Shown here in pieces: positions 60,501 to 64,000 of a stretch of 64,000 bases of DNA. The DNA lies in assembly GCF_037392515.1 (NCBI RefSeq), contig NC_090281.1:42260645-42324644 (forward strand). The letters are read 5' to 3'. The stretch comes from Haliotis asinina (lineage: Eukaryota; Mollusca; Gastropoda; Lepetellida; Haliotidae). The notes under the pieces were generated by a model that did no database searches, was not told where the DNA came from, and saw only the letters and a list, made by a program, of their open reading frames with translations. Each line of letters opens with the position of its first letter. Position 1 is the stretch's first letter. The position numbers and the translations under genes were made by a program.

Positions 60501-63500
60501 CAAGTTACTTTCTGAAAGTCACTTGCCCTGTTGCAAAGGGCTTTAAAAAAATTAAACCCCTGAGACACATCTGTAACATTCTATGGTGGTTGAATTTCAA
60601 AGTCAGCAATCCAGAGAAGAACAATCAACATACTGGTAATCAGCCTATGCCTGACATTTCATAGAAGTTGCCATTTAGTTTTGACAATTGTTCTGAAGTT
60701 ATTATCATTAAAAATGAGGCAGTGTATGATTTAGGGCCTGTGTTTGTTTTATGTAATGCGTTTTTTTATTGTCCTACAGAGTGAAAAAAGCTGACAAACC
60801 ATCAGCTCCATTTCCCCCTTTATGCTTCTCCATCAACGCCCGGCCGCCACAGGGATATCTGTACTACTTCGCCTATGGGTCCGACATGAACAATGACAGG
60901 TACATAACTATAAGAACAACCTTAAATGTCAATGTATGGCCCCAGTAAACCAAAGTTCTGATTTATTTATAGCAAGTTCCATCATTTGGTGCCAACATCT
61001 ATTTCTCACCCCCACCAAAATGGGTAATCTATTTATAATAATGATGTATGGTTCATTATGTATGGCATCTAATTTTGAATGCTTCTTCACAAAAAATTGC
61101 TTTCTGTCACAAATATTTATGAATTTAATTATGCCGTATAAATTATTAAGTCCAATTGGGTTTTGGTTTTGGTTTCAGGATGAGCCTGTATTTGAAGAGG
61201 GACATCAGTCAACGTTTCTGGGGGCTCCTCATGGGTTTCAGTCTGGTCTTCAACAAGAAAGGTATGTACAGGACTGGTCACTGGGCCTCCATAACTGGGA
61301 GGGATGCGTTGTGAAGCACCTCTGTCCTATTGTCCAGTTATATTAGTTATATTGAACACATCTTATCTTACCACTTATGTTATCAAGTATATAACAGAAG
61401 ATTGATACAGAACAGAACATGATATCTGATTGTATTAGATCAACCTGCTACTCTATAAAGAACTGATTGATGCTCATACTTGTGATCACTGAGTTGTCTC
61501 GTCCACACTCTGTTATTTACAGAACACTGTCATGTAATTGGAATATTGCCGAGTGTAGCATAAAACTAAACTCATTCAGTCACTATTAAAGAACTATGGA
61601 GTGTTAAAGCTATATGTACCTTGAAAGATAAGATGAACACAAATTGACTATCAGCTGGTAAATATCTGATATTGTCTGTATATCTGTATTATAGGCCTGT
61701 GGCCTCTTAAGTGCAAATAAAGATTGAATGACAATGAAAGCTTGATGATTGTGTCCTTCATTGCCTTGCTTCTGTCCCCAGGTGCAGATGTTGAAGCAGG
61801 AGGCTTCCCCAACATAGAGTTCAATCCATTCTGCTCCGTGGAGGGTTGTGTGTATCAACTGACTCAGGGAGATCTCAATGTCCTGGACAAGTGTGTTGGA
61901 GTCCCACAGGTGCATACCTTCATTAGTCTAGTAGCTACTCACTCACTTTGTTTAATAAAAACTTACTTTTGTCGTCACTTCTGTATCTAGTTACTACTGT
62001 GTCTTCTCTCAAAGCAACTCTACAGACATAACAGAATGTTGTGTATAAATTGTACAAAGCAAAGGTAAAGTGTTTGATAATGTGGTACTGCTGTCTGTTT
62101 TACCAGCATTACTGTCATGTTGTCCTGCCTGTGTGGATGTCCAATACCTCTGATCCAGACAAACTTGGAGTGGCTCAGTACTGTGTGCCAGCCATCATCT
62201 ACATTGCACAGGACCAGTGGGTGGACAGAGGTAGGTACTGACTGTCATCTGTGAAGGACAGAACCATCTACATAGCACAGGACAGTACTGCTTCCTCAGA
62301 ACCTGCATGAGAGGTGTCTTAAATGTTTGGCTGAAGAAGTTCATCATGAGATACAGTAATGTGGATCTGTGATGTAGTTATGTGAGATACAGTAATGTGG
62401 ATATATGGTGTAGTTGTGTGAGATACAGTAATGTGGATGTGTGGTGTAGCTGTGTAAGGTACAAGTAATGTGGATATGTGGTGTAGTTGTGTTGGATACA
62501 GTAATGTGGATGTGTTGTGTAGTTGTGTGAGATACAGTAATGTGGATGTGTGGTGTAGCTGTGTAAGGTACAAGTAATGTGGATATGTGGTGTAGTTGTG
62601 TTGGATACAGTAATGTGGATGTGTTGTGTAGTTGTGTGAGATACAGTAATGTGGACGTGTTGTGTAGCTGTGTAAGATACAAGTAATGTGGATCTGTGAT
62701 GTAGTTATGTGAGATACAATAATGTGGATGTATGATGTAGTTATGTGAGATACAATAATGTGGATGTATGGTGTAGTTGTGTGGGATACAGTAATGTGGA
62801 TGTGTTGTGTAGTTGTGTGAGATACAGTAATGTGGATATGTGGTGTAGTTGTGTGGGATACAGTAATGTGGATGTGTTGTGTAGTTGTGTGAGATACAGT
62901 AATGTGGATGTATGGTGTAGTCGTGTGAGATACAGTATTGTGGATCTGTGATGTATAGTTATGTGAGATACAGTTATGTGGATGTATGGTGTAGTTGTGT
63001 GAGATACAGTAATGTGGATCTGTGATGTATAGTTGTGTGGGATACAGTAATGTGGATGTGTTGTGTAGTTGTGTGAGATACAGTAATGTGGATGTGTGGT
63101 CTAGCTGTGTAAGATACAAGTAATGTGGATATGTGGTGTAGTTGTGTGGGACACAGTAATGTGGATGTGTGGTGTAGTGGTGTGAGATACAGTAATGTGG
63201 GTGTGTTGTGTGGGATACAGTAATGTGGATGTATGGTGTAGTGGTGTGAGATACAGTAATCTGGATGTGTTGTGTGGTTGTGTGGGATACAGTAATGTGG
63301 ATGTGTTATGTAGTTGTGTGAGATACAGTAATGTGGATGTGTGGTCTAGCTGTGTAAGATACAAGTAATGTGGATATGTGGTGTAGTTGTGTGGGACACA
63401 GTAATGTGGATGTGTGGTGTAGTGGTGTGAGATACAGTAATGTGGGTGTGTTGTGTGGGATACAGTAATGTGGATGTATGGTGTAGTGGTGTGAGATACA

Positions 63501-63751
63501 GTAATGTGGATGTGTTGTGTGGTTGTGTGGGATACAGTAATGTGGATGTGTTATGTAGTTGTGTGAGATACAGTAATGTGGATGTGTGTTGTAGTTGTGT
63601 TGTATGCAATGTTACAGATACTGGACTATCTACTGAGTACAGCATCTCCCAGTGCAGGAGGAGTGCAGATCTGCTCACACCAGCATACAGAGGTCACCTG
63701 ACCAAGCTGGCTTCTGTGTCAGGCCCAGCACCCCAGCCAACAACAGCGTAG
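45535..63751 (+). CDS. Large Ser-rich protein with C-terminal GGCT-fold domain (5' partial)
   Basis: Exons: 45535-45887, 46462-46519, 47021-47153, 48207-48360, 48520-48647, 50052-50087, 54938-55005, 55311-55512, 56177-56247, 56538-58807, 59323-59354, 59548-59616, 60780-60899, 61179-61261, 61782-61909, 62107-62230, 63618-63751. All join in phase and sum to 1,387 codons; the N-terminal exon(s) were not found. Roughly the first 1,150 residues are Ser/Thr/Lys/Glu-rich and look disordered, with one coiled coil; the last about 185 form a gamma-glutamylcyclotransferase fold (start LYYFAYGSDMNNDR). GGCT enzymes release 5-oxoproline from gamma-glutamyl amines, but the catalytic Glu is replaced here, so a binding or scaffold role is more likely (inference). 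No signal peptide or membrane segment seen. The exons at 46462, 50052 and 54938 rest on phase alone and are less certain. Not recognised as a named gene. Confidence 0.8.
46610..46641 (+). other. Possible 32-bp cassette exon
   Basis: Bounded by TATTGTCAG and GTAATC, in phase with the exon ending 46519 (gives ECSHSSSLSVA). Its use would require the alternative acceptor two bases into the next exon (47023). Either path keeps the frame, so it may be alternatively spliced. Confidence 0.3.
47320..48205. repeat. Minisatellite, about 21-25 bp unit, in an intron
   Basis: Degenerate tandem units of the type CTACTGTGTGTTATATACTG, with some longer TTTGTAGACTGTTGTGT units at the left. It yields Cys/Tyr/Leu-rich ORFs that are artefacts. 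It ends right at the acceptor of the exon at 48207. Confidence 0.85.
48648..50051. other. Intron, nothing clearly recognised
   Basis: A minus-strand ORF at 49363-49584 (with LSGQERNREKKYSPEFVDAL) has protein-like composition but no splice or motif support; it may be a mobile-element scrap. Confidence 0.35.
50228..50345 (+). mobile_element. SINE of the second tRNA-derived family
   Basis: TAGTCTAGTGGTTAATGC (A box), GGTTTGATACCC (B box) and GTGTGAAGCCCATTTCTG; same family as 18488 and 36036. Confidence 0.65.
51701..53172 (-). mobile_element. Tc1/mariner-type transposon, intact ends
   Basis: Inverted ends CACCTGGAAATTAATTAAGC (51701) and the complement closing at 53172 (GCTTAATTAAGTTCCAGGTG), flanked by TA on both sides. 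It encloses a decayed minus-strand transposase and lies in an intron of the GGCT-fold gene. Confidence 0.85.
51936..52914 (-). pseudogene. Tc1-like transposase pseudogene
   Basis: Minus strand: start NTEMARRRLSEA at about 52914, DDE-domain motifs FMDDNARPHHS and WPEMSPNLNPLEHIWD, and the typical C-terminus MRRRIQAVIQARGGHTQY with a stop at 51936-51938. Several in-frame stops and frameshifts occur; one at 52035-52037 fits CGA to TGA decay. About 325 codons, near the normal 340. Not functional. Confidence 0.85.
53690..54620 (+). repeat. Tandem repeat, about 170-bp unit, five to six copies
   Basis: Recurrent blocks such as TTTCTGCAAAACTTGGTAGAT, AGTGGTGCCTTTTG and GTTTCCATGGAAATGTTT repeat with a period near 165-180 bp. 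Copies differ by 10-20 percent. Intronic. Confidence 0.8.
55513..55920 (+). repeat. Minisatellite, 41-bp unit, next to an exon
   Basis: About ten units of the type GTATGTAGGGTAGTGCAGCA... ending CACAAGG. The first unit begins at the donor of exon 55311-55512, so GTATGT repeats in every unit and creates a run of potential decoy donors. Confidence 0.85.
56310..56518 (+). mobile_element. SINE copy just upstream of the large exon
   Basis: GAGAGGCGACTAACGGGATC through GCCATAATATTGCTGAGTG; it ends about 20 bp before the acceptor at 56537. Confidence 0.8.
56538..58807 (+). CDS. 2.27-kb exon: disordered Ser/Glu-rich region and coiled coil
   Basis: Acceptor CACTTGCAG, donor CAG|GTATGT. Encodes about 757 residues without a stop. 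The early part is acidic (EVEAASREVIQMAEMLEKRI, a short helix), then Ser/Thr/Lys-rich with a KSVRFADE motif of the RVxF type that can bind protein phosphatase 1, DDDKENYLPKK, and a basic RRKKTKGRGTT stretch. Near the end the segment EALTFDDLDHQIDLIQSELK plus the next 30 residues is a good coiled coil. Cytoskeletal, centrosomal or nuclear scaffold is possible (inference from composition only). Confidence 0.85.
58862..59075 (-). mobile_element. SINE copy
   Basis: Begins GTGAGTGAGTTTAG, then the complement of the SINE tail (CAACATTATTCCAACTATATG) and core (AATCTGGACCAGCGAATCA). Confidence 0.75.
59617..60779. other. Intron, nothing recognised
   Basis: Between the exons at 59548-59616 and 60780-60899; no repeat or ORF with support. 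Confidence 0.4.
60780..63751 (+). CDS. GGCT-fold domain exons of the large gene
   Basis: Five exons (60780-60899, 61179-61261, 61782-61909, 62107-62230, 63618-63751). The N-terminal strand YLYYFAYGSDMN is the substrate-binding loop (YGSN in GGCT). The catalytic segment, LDxxEGV in human GGCT, reads LDKCVGV, with Val encoded at 61895-61897 in place of the essential Glu. The following strand (HYCHVVLPVWMS) and the end (LLTPAYRGHL) fit the family's (Y/D)xGKL-like end. TAG stop at 63749-63751. Confidence 0.8.
61468..61586 (+). mobile_element. SINE 3' fragment
   Basis: Tail half of the main SINE: GATGCTCATACTTGTGATCA, ATTGGAATATTGCCGAGTG, then CTCATTCAGTCAC. Intronic. Confidence 0.7.
62345..63605 (+). 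repeat. Minisatellite, 36-bp unit, filling the last intron
   Basis: About 34 units of GATACAGTAATGTGGATGTG plus 16 bases. Because 36 is a multiple of three, the minus strand stays open as a 12-residue repeat (TQLHNTSTLLYP), an artefact. A larger block is duplicated (63085-63330 against 63325-63570). It ends ten bases before the final exon's acceptor. Confidence 0.9.
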
Positions 63752-64000
63752 CCTGACCACATCTCCAGCAGGACACTCAAGATCCACCACTGTACCCACT
63801 GACTTTGTGTCCAGGTTATTCTACCTTTGACACCATGACACAGCATTTGTCATGTACTGAAGGCAGAATGAGAAACATATTATTCAGTATTGAAAGCTAT
63901 TTTGCTAATATTATAAAAGGTTGCTATATACAAAACTGCTCAACATTGTTTTTAATCCTGGAATGTTTTCAGGCAAAACTGTATTTCATGACATACCTTA
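63752..64000 (+). other. 3' UTR of the GGCT-fold gene, continuing past the window
   Basis: No coding sequence after the TAG; no AATAAA is visible before the window ends. Confidence 0.5.

Noticed and set aside
62319..63678. 266-codon minus-strand ORF with 12-residue repeats
   Set aside because: Artefact of a 36-bp minisatellite in an intron of a plus-strand gene.

Overview
This is a eukaryotic, intron-rich, repeat-laden window. Many dispersed copies of a tRNA-derived SINE (3' end GCTGGAATATTGCTGAGTG, followed by CTCA repeats) resemble those of abalone-type gastropods, so I infer a marine gastropod mollusc, probably Haliotis-like. No operons, bacterial signals or CRISPR arrays are seen. Coding exons sit far apart and are recognised by reading frames that continue in phase across GT-AG (once GC-AG) splice sites.

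Layout. 0.1-1.8 kb: a minisatellite with a 51-bp unit (17 codons) and a higher-order repeat. 3.7-5.9 kb: a small plus-strand gene of unknown function with a basic tail and a poly(A) signal. 6.5-7.8 kb: a copy of a TTAA-type transposon family. 10.1-34.3 kb: a complete plus-strand gene for a phytanoyl-CoA dioxygenase (PhyH) family Fe(II)/2-oxoglutarate oxygenase, nine exons, 303 residues, all iron and 2OG ligands present. Its introns hold SINEs, a decayed minus-strand ORF cluster of virus-like or mobile character, Penelope-like foldback elements with hammerhead-like cores, a 2.1-kb terminal-inverted-repeat element, two decayed LINE reverse transcriptases and an intact-ended TTAA element. 36-45 kb: repeat-rich intergenic DNA with an inverted pair of elements that carry telomere-like repeats. 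45.5-63.75 kb: a long plus-strand gene, at least 16 exons, whose product joins about 1,150 mostly Ser-rich, disordered residues (with a coiled coil) to a C-terminal gamma-glutamylcyclotransferase (GGCT) fold that appears to lack its catalytic glutamate. Its introns hold minisatellites, a Tc1-like transposon with a dead transposase and more SINEs.

The two large genes are convergent with nothing else and show no obvious functional link: one is a metabolic oxygenase, the other looks like a scaffold with a pseudo-enzyme domain. The most unusual observations are (i) 21-38 bp palindromic hairpin insertions, three of them with perfect 5-bp target duplications and one proven by an empty-site copy in the same window; (ii) hammerhead-ribozyme-like cores in inverted orientation inside foldback elements; (iii) the Glu-to-Val change in the GGCT active site. 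No searches were run; all family names come from motif reading.
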